Part shown: positions 8,194 to 16,273 of the stretch, piece after piece
Layout of the letters: each line of letters starts with the position of its first letter
How positions within the stretch are numbered: the first letter of the stretch is position 1
Origin: Hymenobacter perfusus
GTDB lineage: Bacteria > Bacteroidota > Bacteroidia > Cytophagales > Hymenobacteraceae
Direction: 5' to 3'
NCBI RefSeq assembly: GCF_003944765.1
Contig: NZ_RWIU01000002.1
Coordinates: 186,001 to 250,000 of the forward strand
Length of the DNA: 64,000 bases
Made by a program: the position numbers and the translations under genes
Notes under the pieces: generated by a model
The model's database searches: none
Seen by the model: the letters and a program-made list of their open reading frames with translations, nothing else
What the model was told of the DNA's origin: nothing

Positions 8194-10122
8194 TTATACA
8201 AAGTCAGCCAGTTCCAGCCAGCGCATGCCTTTGTCGTCGAGGGCCGATTCGGTGCGCTTGAGCTCGGCGGCCCAGTCGGCCAACTCCTGGTGGGAACCGG
8301 TGCCGGAGTTGAGCTTTTCGATGAGCTCCTCCTTGCGGATTTCCAGCTGTCCGATTTCCTTTTCCAGCGTTTCGTACTCCTTTTTCTCGGCGAAGGTGGC
8401 CTTGCGCTTAGGAGTAGCGGGTGGGGCCGGAGCCGCTACTGGCGTGGGAGCCGGAGCAGCCGCTACGGCCTTGGCGGCGGCGCGGGCGGCTTTGGCTTCC
8501 TTCTCGGCCGCTTCCAGGGCAGCATCGGTTTCGCGCTCGGCCAGGTACTCGCGGTAGTCGGTGTAGTTGCCGGGGAAGTTGAGCACGGCCCCGCCGGGTT
8601 CCAGCACAAACAGGTGCTCGGCCAGCTGGTCGAGGAAGTACCGGTCGTGGCTGACGATGAGCAGGCAGCCCGAGAAGTGCAGCAGGAAGTCTTCGAGGAT
8701 GTTGAGCGTGCCCAGGTCCAGGTCGTTGGTGGGCTCGTCAAGAATCAGGAAGTTGGGGTTCTTGATGAGTACGCGTAGCAACTGCAGGCGGCGCTTTTCG
8801 CCGCCGCTCAGCTTGTTCACCAGCGTATACTGCTGGGCCGGCGGAAACAGGAACAGGCTCAGGAACTGGCTGGCCGTGAGCACGTCGCCGTTGGCCAGCT
8901 CCACCACTTCGGCCACTTCCTTCACAATGTCAATCACCCGCTGGGAGGGGTCGAATTCCAGCTCGGTCTGGGTGTAGTAGCCGAAAACGGTAGTCTGGCC
9001 TACCTCGATGGTGCCGGAATCGGGCTGGAGCTTGCCCGTGAGCATGTTCAGCAGCGTGCTTTTGCCCGCGCCGTTGGGGCCCACGAGGCCGATCCGGTCC
9101 TTTTTCTTGAAGACGTAGCTGAAATCGTCCAGCACCACGTTGTCGCCGAAGGACTTGTTCAGGTGACTGGCTTCGATGATTTTGCCGCCTTGGCGGGTAG
9201 TTTTCACGCTCAGCTCCACCTGCTGCTTGCTCAGGTTGGTGCTGGCTTTTTCCTTCGTGATGTAGAAGGCGTCGATGCGGGCTTTCTGCTTGGTACCGCG
9301 GGCCTGAGGCATGCGGCGCATCCAGTCCAGCTCTTTCTTGAACAGCTGGCGGGCCTTCTCCACTTCCACCGATTCGCGCATTTCGCGGTCAGCTTTTTTC
9401 TCTACAAAATAGGCGTAATTGCCTTGGTAGCGGTACATCTGGCCCTTGTCGAGCTCCACAATTTCGTTGGCTACGCTGTCGAGGAAGTACCGATCGTGGG
9501 TGACCATGAGTAGCGTCAGGTTCGGCGACGACAACCGGTTCTCCAGCCACTCGATGGTGGCCAGGTCCAGATGGTTGGTAGGTTCGTCGAGCAGCAGTAC
9601 GTCGGGCTCCTCAATGAGCACCCTGGCCAATGCCACGCGCTTGCGCTGCCCGCCCGAGAGCATGCTGATGTTGCGGTTGAGCAGCTCGCCCAGAATGCCC
9701 AGCCGGCTCAGAATCTGCTGCACCTGTGCCTCGTAGTCCCAGGCATTCAGCGCGTCCATACGCTCCAGCACGCGCTGCAGATCGTCGGATTTATGGTCGG
9801 GGTCGTTCACGACGTGCTCGTACTCCTTGATGGCCTTGAGCGTGTCGTTCTGGCTGGCGAAGATGGTTTCCTCCACCGTCAGGCTTTCGTCGAATACCGG
9901 CTGCTGGCCCAGGTAGGTTACCCGGATGCCCTTGCGGGTGCTTACCAGGCCGGTATCGGGCTGTTCCAGGCCGGCCAGAATGCGCATCAGGGTGGTTTTG
10001 CCGGTGCCATTGATGCCCACAAAGGCCACGCGCTGGCCCTGCAGCAAGCCAAAGTTCAGGTCCCGGAAAAGCCACCGGTCGGCATAATTCTTCGAAAGGT
10101 TCTCAGCGGAAAGCAGATTCAT
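8194..10122 (-). CDS. ABC-F family ATPase, Uup-like
   Basis: 642 residues from the ATG at 10122 (MNLLSAENLSKNYADRWLF); an upstream in-frame ATG was rejected because a promoter box lies between the two. Two ABC cassettes are in tandem without membrane segments: Walker A GINGTGKTT and GPNGAGKST, signatures LSGGQRKRV and LSGGEKRRL, Walker B plus catalytic Glu in LLLDEPTNHLD and LILDEPTNDLD. The linker between them and a C-terminal Ala/Pro-rich stretch followed by a coiled coil (KKEYETLEKEIGQLEIRKEE) match Uup-type proteins. ABC-F proteins act on ribosomes in the cytoplasm, relieving stalled translation; Uup is also linked to precise excision. The exact subgroup is inferred. Confidence 0.9.
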   Translation of the reverse strand: MNLLSAENLSKNYADRWLFRDLNFGLLQGQRVAFVGINGTGKTTLMRILAGLEQPDTGLVSTRKGIRVTYLGQQPVFDESLTVEETIFASQNDTLKAIKEYEHVVNDPDHKSDDLQRVLERMDALNAWDYEAQVQQILSRLGILGELLNRNISMLSGGQRKRVALARVLIEEPDVLLLDEPTNHLDLATIEWLENRLSSPNLTLLMVTHDRYFLDSVANEIVELDKGQMYRYQGNYAYFVEKKADREMRESVEVEKARQLFKKELDWMRRMPQARGTKQKARIDAFYITKEKASTNLSKQQVELSVKTTRQGGKIIEASHLNKSFGDNVVLDDFSYVFKKKDRIGLVGPNGAGKSTLLNMLTGKLQPDSGTIEVGQTTVFGYYTQTELEFDPSQRVIDIVKEVAEVVELANGDVLTASQFLSLFLFPPAQQYTLVNKLSGGEKRRLQLLRVLIKNPNFLILDEPTNDLDLGTLNILEDFLLHFSGCLLIVSHDRYFLDQLAEHLFVLEPGGAVLNFPGNYTDYREYLAERETDAALEAAEKEAKAARAAAKAVAAAPAPTPVAAPAPPATPKRKATFAEKKEYETLEKEIGQLEIRKEELIEKLNSGTGSHQELADWAAELKRTESALDDKGMRWLELADFV

Positions 10123-10126
10123 GCCG

Positions 10127-10134
10127 CAAAGGTA
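10127..10134 (-). promoter_or_regulatory. Bacteroidota -7 box abutting the ABC-F start codon
   Basis: TACCTTTG on the minus strand, an exact TAnnTTTG match, ends four bases before the ATG at 10122. The transcript would therefore have almost no leader. Confidence 0.6.
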
Positions 10135-10138
10135 CACT

Positions 10139-10229
10139 GTGGTGAAATGGTGAGTTAGTGAAATGGTGAGTTTTATGTTCAATCTGCGTCAGCCATGCTG
10201 TCAAAACATCAAACTCACCATTTCACCAC
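10139..10229. repeat. Imperfect hairpin with duplicated arm
   Basis: Arms at 10157-10178 and 10205-10226 pair over 21 of 22 bases (gtgaaatggtgagtttt... and its inverse). A second partial copy of the left arm (gtggtgaaatggtgagtta) sits immediately upstream at 10139-10155. The inner words gtgagttt(g)atgt / acatcaaactcac are shared with the hairpin at 49125-49221. Confidence 0.75.
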
Positions 10230-10463
10230 CTATATCACCCGCACCCGGTCGCGGTTGGCGTCGTCGCGCAGAATTTCCAGGCCGCGGTAGGCTAGGGGGC
10301 GGCCGGTGTTGTGGGTCAAAGAGCCGCCCTCGGCGTGCAGGTGGGCTACATCGAGGACTAACTGGGTGTATTTTCGTTCGCCCAGCTCAATGGCAATCGG
10401 GCGGCCGTGGCTGGGGTCGAAGGAGGCCAGGGCTTGGTCAATTTCCTCCAGAATCTTACTCAT
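10230..10463 (-). CDS. Small conserved-looking protein of unknown function
   Basis: 77 residues starting MSKILEEIDQALASFDPSHG at ATG 10463. The composition is soluble with no signal or membrane segment, and codon use matches the surrounding genes with strong third-position GC. It seems to contain a short helix followed by beta strands (IELGERKYTQLVLDVAHL). I do not recognise a family. The stop codon directly abuts the hairpin at 10139-10229, which separates it from the ABC-F gene downstream. Confidence 0.55.
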   Translation of the reverse strand: MSKILEEIDQALASFDPSHGRPIAIELGERKYTQLVLDVAHLHAEGGSLTHNTGRPLAYRGLEILRDDANRDRVRVI

Positions 10464-10559
10464 AGCTCAAAAAGGCAAGTCAGCAAGCGGGAAATATAAA
10501 AATATGTCCGGATTTCAAGCCGTAAATCCGCCTCTGTTTCTACAATCTTTGGCCCATGC

Positions 10560-10606
10560 CAAAATGCCCCGGCCACTCCTGTGTAGGGAGTCGCCGGGGC
10601 ATTTTG
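10560..10606 (-). terminator. Intrinsic terminator after DJ-1-like gene
   Basis: Arms of 14 bases (10560-10573 and 10593-10606, caaaatgccccggc and its inverse), with further pairing of actcc and ggagt inside the loop. It lies 24 bases past the stop of the gene at 10630-11310. Confidence 0.8.
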
Positions 10607-10629
10607 AGAGAGAGAGTAGAGCCGTTAGC

Positions 10630-11310
10630 CTACTTCTTCAGCAGCTTCAGCAGGGCCTCAGCAGCGGGCTCCGAGGAGGCCGGGTTCTGGCCCGTGATGA
10701 GGTTGCCGGCCTGGGTAACGTACGGGGCCCAGTCGGCACCTTTCGAGTAGTCGCCGCCGTTTTCCTTCAGCATGTCTTCCACCAGGAAAGGCACCACGTT
10801 GGTCAGCTGCACGGCTTCTTCCTCGGTGTTGGTGAAGCCGGCTACCGACTTGCCGCGTACCAGCGGCTCGCCGTTGGCGGCTTTCACGTGGCGCAGCACG
10901 CCGGGAGCGTGGCACACGGCGGCTACCGGCTTGCCGGCGGCGTACATGGTTTCAATCAGCTCAATCGACTTCTTGTCTTCGGCCAGATCCCACAGGGGGC
11001 CGTGGCCGCCGGGGTAGAACACGGCGTCGTAATCGGCAGCCGACACGGAGTCGAGGGTTACAGTGTTGGCTAAGGCCTGCTGGGCGGCCTCATCGGCTTT
11101 GAAGCGGGTGGTGGCGTCGGTCTGGGCGCTGGGGTCGTCGCTCTTGGGGTCGAGGGGCGGCTGGCCGCCTTTGGGCGAAGCCAGGGTCAGCTCAGCGCCG
11201 GCATCCTTGAACACGTAGTAAGGGGCGGCAAATTCTTCCAGCCAGAAACCGGTTTTGTGGCCGGTATTGCCCAGTTGGTCGTGCGAGGTGAGCACCATTA
11301 GAATTTTCAT
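10630..11310 (-). CDS. DJ-1/PfpI family protein, Hsp31-like
   Basis: 226 residues with the class I glutamine-amidotransferase-like fold. The nucleophile elbow is visible as AAVCHAPGVL with the reactive Cys at about residue 137, preceded by DAVFYPGGHGPLWDL. The N-terminus MKILMVLTSHDQ and the GFWLEEFAAPYYVF segment are typical of the Hsp31/glyoxalase III-like subgroup, which detoxify methylglyoxal or act as deglycases or chaperones. It is the last gene of a minus-strand group with the monooxygenase, MDR reductase, Ohr and OhrR, all linked to reactive electrophiles or peroxides. Exact substrate cannot be told. Confidence 0.88.
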   Translation of the reverse strand: MKILMVLTSHDQLGNTGHKTGFWLEEFAAPYYVFKDAGAELTLASPKGGQPPLDPKSDDPSAQTDATTRFKADEAAQQALANTVTLDSVSAADYDAVFYPGGHGPLWDLAEDKKSIELIETMYAAGKPVAAVCHAPGVLRHVKAANGEPLVRGKSVAGFTNTEEEAVQLTNVVPFLVEDMLKENGGDYSKGADWAPYVTQAGNLITGQNPASSEPAAEALLKLLKK

Positions 11311-11359
11311 CGGAGGGGAATTTTAGAGTAGAAAAAAGGAAAAATGCAGCGGCGGCCCG

Positions 11360-11668
11360 TTAGGCCAGCAGCTGGTAAAGCGTTACAGTGCGCTCGGTGA
11401 GGAGCGGGACAATCTGGGCGGCCACCAGGTTTTTGTAGTGCGCCGAGGCGACGTGCGCGTCCAGGGCCGCCTGGTTGGCATACTGCTCATAGAAGAGGAA
11501 GTGCGTCGGATCCTTGGGGTCTTGGTGGGCCACGTAGAGCAGGTTGCCCGGCTCGTGGGCGCGCACGGCGGCGGCGGCCTCGCGCATCAGGCGGCAAATG
11601 GTGTCCACGTGCTCGGGCCGGGTGCGCCACTCGGCGGCCACGCAGATGATTTCAGCGGTAGTTGACAT
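11360..11668 (-). CDS. Antibiotic biosynthesis monooxygenase (ABM) domain protein
   Basis: 102 residues forming one ferredoxin-like ABM domain: ICVAAEWRTRPEHVDTICRL, the strand GNLLYVAHQDPKDPTHFLFYE, then QAALDAHVASAHYKNL. Small proteins of this type are cofactor-free quinol monooxygenases (YgiN-like) or heme-related enzymes. The position between a DJ-1-like gene and a quinone/enone reductase gene favours a quinol or electrophile role over antibiotic synthesis. Gaps to its neighbours are about 50 and 38 bases, suggesting co-transcription. Confidence 0.82.
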   Translation of the reverse strand: MSTTAEIICVAAEWRTRPEHVDTICRLMREAAAAVRAHEPGNLLYVAHQDPKDPTHFLFYEQYANQAALDAHVASAHYKNLVAAQIVPLLTERTVTLYQLLA

Positions 11669-11706
11669 GCGGCAGGGTTAGGTTACGCGCCGAAGCGCCG
11701 GAAACG

Positions 11707-12702
11707 TTAGGCCACTTTTACAATGGCCTTGCCGGTGTTGTCGCCCTTGAACAGGCCCAGGAAGGAGGTCGGAATCTGCTCAAAACCTTCCGTTATGGTT
11801 TCCTCGAACTGCAGCTTGCCCTGGCCGTACCACTCAGTGAGCTGCTTCACGCCCTCGGGCCACTGGGGCAGGTAGTCGCTCACGATGAAGCCCTGGAGCC
11901 GGGTGCTGGTTTTGAGGAGCTTGCCCTCGGGGCGCGGGCCTACGGGTGCTTCGGTATTGTTGTAGGTCGAAATCTGGCCGCAGAGGGCAATGCGGGCGTG
12001 TTTGTTGAGCAGGTCGTACACCGCGTCGGTGATGACGCCGCCCACGTTATCGAAGTAGCAGTCCACGCCGTTGGGCGCGGCGGCGGCCAGAGCGGCCGGA
12101 ATGTTGGCGGTTTTGTAGTTGATGGCCTCATCGAAGCCCAACTCCTTGAGGTACGCGACCTTCTCATCGGAGCCGGCCGTGCCAATCACGCGGGCACCTT
12201 TGATTTTGGCGAGCTGACCCACCACCATGCCCACCGCGCCGGCCGCTCCCGATACCACCACCGTTTCGCCCGGCTTGGGCTGGCAGATGTCGAGCAGCCC
12301 GAAGTACGCCGTGAGGCCGGGCATGCCCAACAGGCCCAGGAAGTAGCTGATGGGGGCCTGATCGGCCGGCACGCGGTTGAGGCTGGCGGCCGGGGCCACG
12401 CTGTATTCCTGCCAGGGCAGGTTGCCCACCACAATGCTGCCTACGGGTAGGTTTTCGGCCTGGCTTTCCACCACCTCGGCCACTACGCCGCCGGCAATGG
12501 GCTGGCCCACCTCAAACGGTGCCACGTACGATTTGGCGGCGCTCATGCGGCCCCGCATGTAGGGGTCGACGCTGACGTAGCGGGTTTTGAGAAGTACTTC
12601 GCCGGCTTTGGGCGCGGGTACTTCGCGGGTTTCAAACTGAAACTGGGCCGCCGTGGGCTCGCCCTGGGGCCGGCTGGCCAGTAGAATGGTGTTGGTTTGC
12701 AT
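11707..12702 (-). CDS. NADP-dependent MDR-family oxidoreductase (enone reductase-like)
   Basis: 331 residues from ATG 12702 (MQTNTILLASRPQGEP), which is preceded by a purine-rich site (tccttat on the plus strand shows aaggag). Medium-chain dehydrogenase/reductase without the zinc site. Motifs: YVSVDPYMRGRM, the nucleotide-binding loop VVVSGAAGAVGMVVGQLAK, VIGTAGSDEKV and CYFDNVGG. These match the CurA and prostaglandin-reductase group, which reduce alpha,beta-unsaturated carbonyls using NADPH. It sits inside the Ohr-centred minus-strand cluster, which fits a role in removing lipid-peroxidation aldehydes. Earlier in-frame start at 12759 was rejected for lack of homology-like sequence. Confidence 0.9.
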   Translation of the reverse strand: MQTNTILLASRPQGEPTAAQFQFETREVPAPKAGEVLLKTRYVSVDPYMRGRMSAAKSYVAPFEVGQPIAGGVVAEVVESQAENLPVGSIVVGNLPWQEYSVAPAASLNRVPADQAPISYFLGLLGMPGLTAYFGLLDICQPKPGETVVVSGAAGAVGMVVGQLAKIKGARVIGTAGSDEKVAYLKELGFDEAINYKTANIPAALAAAAPNGVDCYFDNVGGVITDAVYDLLNKHARIALCGQISTYNNTEAPVGPRPEGKLLKTSTRLQGFIVSDYLPQWPEGVKQLTEWYGQGKLQFEETITEGFEQIPTSFLGLFKGDNTGKAIVKVA

Positions 12703-12850
12703 AAGGAGCGGGAAAAGGAAGGAGGATGGGTGGAACTGCCTGGCGCACGGGGCACGCATAAGCTCAACGGTAGAAAAAGCGGAGGGTCGAATTCAGACCA
12801 GCAAAACTGTTGCGGCCAGAACTCAACCCTCCGGAAAGTATCGTCGCAGC

Positions 12851-13285
12851 CTACGCGTTGGTGGTGGTGGTGAGGTTTACCTCAATGTTGCCACGGGTAG
12901 CGCGCGAGTACGGGCAGATGCCGTGAGCGGCTTCCACCAGCTGCTCAGCCTGGGCCTGCTCGAAGCCGGGCAGGTTCACATGCAGGTCGGCCGAAATGCC
13001 GTAGCCGCCGTCTTCGGCCTGACCGAAGCCGATGAGGGCCTCCACCGTCACGTCCTGGAGCTTCACGCCGGCCTGGCGGGCGGCTACGCCCAGCGCACCC
13101 TCAAAGCAGGCCGCGTACCCGGCGGCAAACAGCTGCTCGGGGTTGGTAGCGCCGGCTTTGCCGGGGCCGCCCATTTCCTTCGGCGTGCTCAGCGTGAGGT
13201 TCAGCACGTCGTTGCTGGTGGTGATGGCGCCGTCGCGGCCACCTTTGGCTTTGGCCTGGGCCGTGAAGATTTTCTCGATTTTCAT
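12851..13285 (-). CDS. ohr: Organic hydroperoxide resistance protein Ohr
   Basis: 144 residues, the standard length of Ohr, a thiol peroxidase that reduces organic and fatty-acid hydroperoxides in the cytoplasm using lipoylated partners. The catalytic pair is Cys60 in GYAACFEGAL and Cys124 in HGICPYSRAT. The supporting residues Arg17 (GGRDGAI) and Glu50 (TNPEQLFAAG) are also in place. The start at 13285 (MKIEKIFTAQAKAKGGRDG) is the normal one. It lies 45 bases downstream of the OhrR-like regulator, in the same direction, an arrangement seen widely for ohr. Confidence 0.95.
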   Translation of the reverse strand: MKIEKIFTAQAKAKGGRDGAITTSNDVLNLTLSTPKEMGGPGKAGATNPEQLFAAGYAACFEGALGVAARQAGVKLQDVTVEALIGFGQAEDGGYGISADLHVNLPGFEQAQAEQLVEAAHGICPYSRATRGNIEVNLTTTTNA

Positions 13286-13330
13286 GAGAAGAGGAAGTGA
13301 AAGAAGAAAAGGGAATTGGAAACGGTTGCG

Positions 13331-13786
13331 TTACTGCAGCCGGGTAAGTAAGTGGTTGAGTTGGTCACGAAGGGCTTCAAACTCGGCCTGGGGCATACCC
13401 AGCTTCGCAAACAGCTGCTCCGGAATGCGGCAGGCTTGCTGGCGCAACGCCGCCCCGGCCGGTTGCAGCCCGATGATAACGGACCGCTCGTCGCGCGGGT
13501 CGCGGCGCCGACTCACCCACTGTTTCTGCTCCATGCGCTTGAGCAGGGGCGTGAGCGTACCGGAATCCAGCAGCAGATTATCGCCCAGCTCTTTCACCGT
13601 CAGCTCTTCGTGCTCCCACAACAGCAGCAGTACCAGGTACTGCGGATAGGTCAGGTCCAGCTCCTGCAACAGGGGCAGATAGGCTTTGGTGAGCATGCGG
13701 GAGGCGGCGTATAGCGGAAAGCACAGCTGGTTCTCTAGCTTCAGCAGCAGGTTCTGGTCGGCGGAAGAAAGAGGCGTTGCAGTCAT
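13331..13786 (-). CDS. ohrR: MarR-family peroxide-sensing repressor, OhrR
   Basis: 151 residues from ATG 13786 (MTATPLSSADQ); a TTG nine bases upstream is in frame but weaker. The reactive cysteine of OhrR is present as Cys22 in LENQLCFPLYAASR, and a second Cys119 (QQACRIPEQ) sits near the position of the resolving cysteine in two-Cys OhrR proteins. The winged helix is ELTVKELGDNLLLDSGTLTPLLKRM followed by the wing RRRDPRDERSVII. In the family, oxidation of the Cys releases DNA and derepresses ohr. A palindrome 35 bases upstream of the gene is the likely operator. It heads the stress-gene cluster. Confidence 0.92.
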   Translation of the reverse strand: MTATPLSSADQNLLLKLENQLCFPLYAASRMLTKAYLPLLQELDLTYPQYLVLLLLWEHEELTVKELGDNLLLDSGTLTPLLKRMEQKQWVSRRRDPRDERSVIIGLQPAGAALRQQACRIPEQLFAKLGMPQAEFEALRDQLNHLLTRLQ

Positions 13787-13820
13787 CGTTGGCAAATAAA
13801 CGGATTAAGGTTGTGTAATG

Positions 13821-13840
13821 TTTAATTGTGCGCAATTAAA
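13821..13840. promoter_or_regulatory. Palindromic OhrR-type operator
   Basis: TTTAATTG, four bases, then CAATTAAA: an 8-base inverted repeat with AATTG/CAATT half sites as in known OhrR operators. It lies 35-54 bases upstream of the ohrR ATG. A near-consensus -7 box (TTTATTTG, complement of 13793-13800) lies between operator and start, so bound OhrR would cover the -33 region. Confidence 0.7.
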
Positions 13841-13899
13841 TTTCTATACTTGCTTCATGTTAAGCGTAACTATCAGATATAGTGTTGGTTAAAGTGTAA

Positions 13900-13938
13900 T
13901 AAAAAATGGTCCGTCGTGCACCGCACAACGGACCATTT
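13900..13938 (-). terminator. Intrinsic terminator after rhodanese gene
   Basis: 11-base stem (13904-13914 with 13928-13938, aaatggtccgt / acggaccattt) followed on the minus strand by a T run. It lies 18 bases past the rhodanese stop at 13956. Confidence 0.85.
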
Positions 13939-13955
13939 ACAACCTGAGGTGCACT

Positions 13956-14255
13956 TTACGCCTGCTGGTAGCCCTGCATGCCCCCAATAAGGTTGCGGAC
14001 GTGGTCGAAGCCATGCTGCACGAGGAAGGCTTTGGCGGAAGCGGAGCGGCCTCCGCTTTTGCAATGCACCACAATTTCCTGATGCTTGAGGTCTTCCAGC
14101 TCGTCGAGCTTGCCGGGCAGCTCGCCCAGCGGAATATTGCGGCTGCCGTTGATGCGGCTTTCCTCATTCTCCCAGGTTTCGCGCACATCAATAATAACGG
14201 GGGCCGTGCCATTATGCTGGCGCTCTTTCAGCTCGGGGGAGGTGATGTCGTTCAT
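13956..14255 (-). CDS. Single-domain rhodanese-like protein
   Basis: 99 residues from ATG 14255 (MNDITSPELKERQHNGTAP). One complete rhodanese domain: VIIDVRETWENEESRINGSRN, then the active-site loop VHCKSGGRSASA with Cys at about residue 64, and FDHVRNLIGGMQGYQQA. Such small cytoplasmic proteins transfer sulfane sulfur to acceptors. A longer in-frame start at 14300 was rejected because homologous sequence begins at the inner ATG. It is the last gene of the group containing the PASTA protein and the T9SS cargo protein and is followed by a terminator. Confidence 0.9.
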   Translation of the reverse strand: MNDITSPELKERQHNGTAPVIIDVRETWENEESRINGSRNIPLGELPGKLDELEDLKHQEIVVHCKSGGRSASAKAFLVQHGFDHVRNLIGGMQGYQQA

Positions 14256-14336
14256 ATGTACAACAAAGTGAAGGGTGGTAAAAAGGCCAGCTACGGCCAT
14301 ATGTGCAAGATTAACGAGAAAACCGGTAACCCAACC

Positions 14337-16205
14337 TCAGGGCTGGGCCACCGACAGGCGTTTGGTAACAGTCTGGCCATTGGGCAGACTGAGCCGCACG
14401 AAGTACAGCCCGGCCGGCAGCGGCACCTGCAGTACCGGCTGGCCCGCCTGGTTGGCCGGCTGCTCCCACACTACACGGCCCACGGCATCCAGCACCGAGG
14501 CCCGGACGTAGCGGCCCACTACCTGCACCTGCCCATCAGTGGTCGGATTGGGATAGAGCTGATAAGCGGCGGCCACGCCGGCCGGGGCGGCCGTGCCGGT
14601 TACCACGCCGGTCGTTACCGGCCGGAGCATGAGCGAGCCGGCGGGGCGGTAGTTGGACGCGGTGGTAGTTGTACTCCAGACGCCCTGCGAGCTGAGAAAG
14701 AACGTATTGGACGGCGGGGCGTTGTTCAAATCCAGCCCAAATTCCACAAATTGGGGCGTAGCTGCTTGGCCGTAGCCGGCGTAAAACCGGCTGCTTACGG
14801 GCACCGGGCTATCAAAGGGGATTTCCACAAAGGTCTGTCCGGCCGGCAAGGAAGTGGGCAGCACAACGCTTTTGCTGGCTTTGGGAGCTGCGTTAGGCTG
14901 GCCGTTGCCATTGTCATCCCAGATATTGATGGTAACTGCCCGGCCCCCCGCAGTCAGAAATGACGGGGCCAGCCGAATGGCCCGGATCTGGTCGGGACGG
15001 TTCAGGTCGAAGCGCAGGGCGAGGTAGCTGGCCGGGCCGGTAGAGGCCGGGGGCAGGCTCACCGTGGCCTCGGCCGTGCCGTCGTCGTAGGCGTAGTAGT
15101 CGGTCAGGTCGGTGAGGCGGCTGATGGTGTCGTTGGGCAGCGTGAGCGGGTTGGTTTCGTTGCTGATAAGAAATACCCGTTGCCGCAGCTGCTTGGCCGC
15201 CGCAGTAACAGGCAGCGTAGCCAGACGCGGATTGCCCGTAATGGGCTGCTGGCGCAGACCGGCATCGAGGGAGCGGCCACCGGTAAGAAAACGGCGGCTG
15301 GTATTGTCCGGCAGCGTTTCCAGGTAGCCCTCCCAGGTAACGGGCGTAGGGGCCGGGCCGGCATCCAGGTTGTTCATGGTAGTCACGGTCCGGTCGTTGA
15401 GTTCCTGGGCCGGGTTCTGGTTGAACTGCGTTATGGGCATGGCCGCAAACCGCTTCAGGGCGCTGGGCAGCGGCTTGCTGAGGGCAATATCCCGGTAGGC
15501 CGAGTCGGTAGCAGTGCGGTTGCGGTCCAGGCGCACGTAGTCCACGCTCCAGGCGTCGCGGGCGTTGTAGAGGTAGCCGCTCACCCGGAAGCGGAACTGA
15601 AAATCATCGTGCAGAAAGGCGGCCTGATTTACGGCCAAAGCCTTAAACCGGAAGTTAGTAGTGTCGGCCGGACTACGTAGCTGCCAGACCTGCTGCCACT
15701 GATCAGCTGCGTCCTTGAAATCGACATACAGCGCAATGGGCCGCGTGCCGCTGGGCGAGGGTGGCCCCACCAACGTGCCGGCCTGCCAGAAAAAGCTCAG
15801 GAACACGTTGCTGCCCGTTGTCAGGCCACTCAGGTTCAGAGGTTGGGACGTCAGCGTATCGGCGTCGCCCACCATCGAAACACTGCCCCGGGGGCGGCCC
15901 TGGCCATCCAGCCCGTCCAGCGTAGCCACACCCCGGCTAATGGGCCGGCGCGGAAAGCGGTTGTTGATGAGAGCCCCGCCCGTCGTTTCCCATCGTGCTA
16001 CTGCCGGGGTACCTTCCGGCTGGCTGGCAAAGTCATCGAAAAAAGGCAAATTCAGGGCAGAAGGGCGTTGCGCTGTCGTTGGGGCCGGCACAGCATGATG
16101 AGTGGGCTCGGTCCCCAGCGGCTGCACCACCTGGGCCGCTGCCGGTAAGGTCAGCAGACTCAGCAGGCCGGCGGCGGCACTTACTACGCGTAAGGAATCA
16201 GTCAT
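14337..16205 (-). CDS. Secreted protein with T9SS type A sorting domain
   Basis: 622 residues from ATG 16205 (MTDSLRVVSAAAGLLSLL), which starts a signal peptide ending near PAAAQ. The C-terminal 75 residues are a type A sorting domain: YQLYPNPTTDGQVQVVG, then ASVLDAVGRVVWEQ, LPAGLYFVRLSLPNGQTVTKRLSV. This sends the protein through the type IX secretion system to the cell surface or medium. The remaining body is beta-rich and repetitive (for example WETTGGALINNRFPRR and VDYVRLDRNRTATDSAYR) with no enzyme motif I can identify; it may be structural or adhesive. It is co-directional with the PASTA protein gene, but a terminator hairpin lies between them. Confidence 0.85.
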   Translation of the reverse strand: MTDSLRVVSAAAGLLSLLTLPAAAQVVQPLGTEPTHHAVPAPTTAQRPSALNLPFFDDFASQPEGTPAVARWETTGGALINNRFPRRPISRGVATLDGLDGQGRPRGSVSMVGDADTLTSQPLNLSGLTTGSNVFLSFFWQAGTLVGPPSPSGTRPIALYVDFKDAADQWQQVWQLRSPADTTNFRFKALAVNQAAFLHDDFQFRFRVSGYLYNARDAWSVDYVRLDRNRTATDSAYRDIALSKPLPSALKRFAAMPITQFNQNPAQELNDRTVTTMNNLDAGPAPTPVTWEGYLETLPDNTSRRFLTGGRSLDAGLRQQPITGNPRLATLPVTAAAKQLRQRVFLISNETNPLTLPNDTISRLTDLTDYYAYDDGTAEATVSLPPASTGPASYLALRFDLNRPDQIRAIRLAPSFLTAGGRAVTINIWDDNGNGQPNAAPKASKSVVLPTSLPAGQTFVEIPFDSPVPVSSRFYAGYGQAATPQFVEFGLDLNNAPPSNTFFLSSQGVWSTTTTASNYRPAGSLMLRPVTTGVVTGTAAPAGVAAAYQLYPNPTTDGQVQVVGRYVRASVLDAVGRVVWEQPANQAGQPVLQVPLPAGLYFVRLSLPNGQTVTKRLSVAQP

Positions 16206-16273
16206 AGAAAGCAAAGAGAAGCGAATGAAAGCGAAGATGCAGCGGTAGCGTACTTGCTCACGGCTGAGAACGG

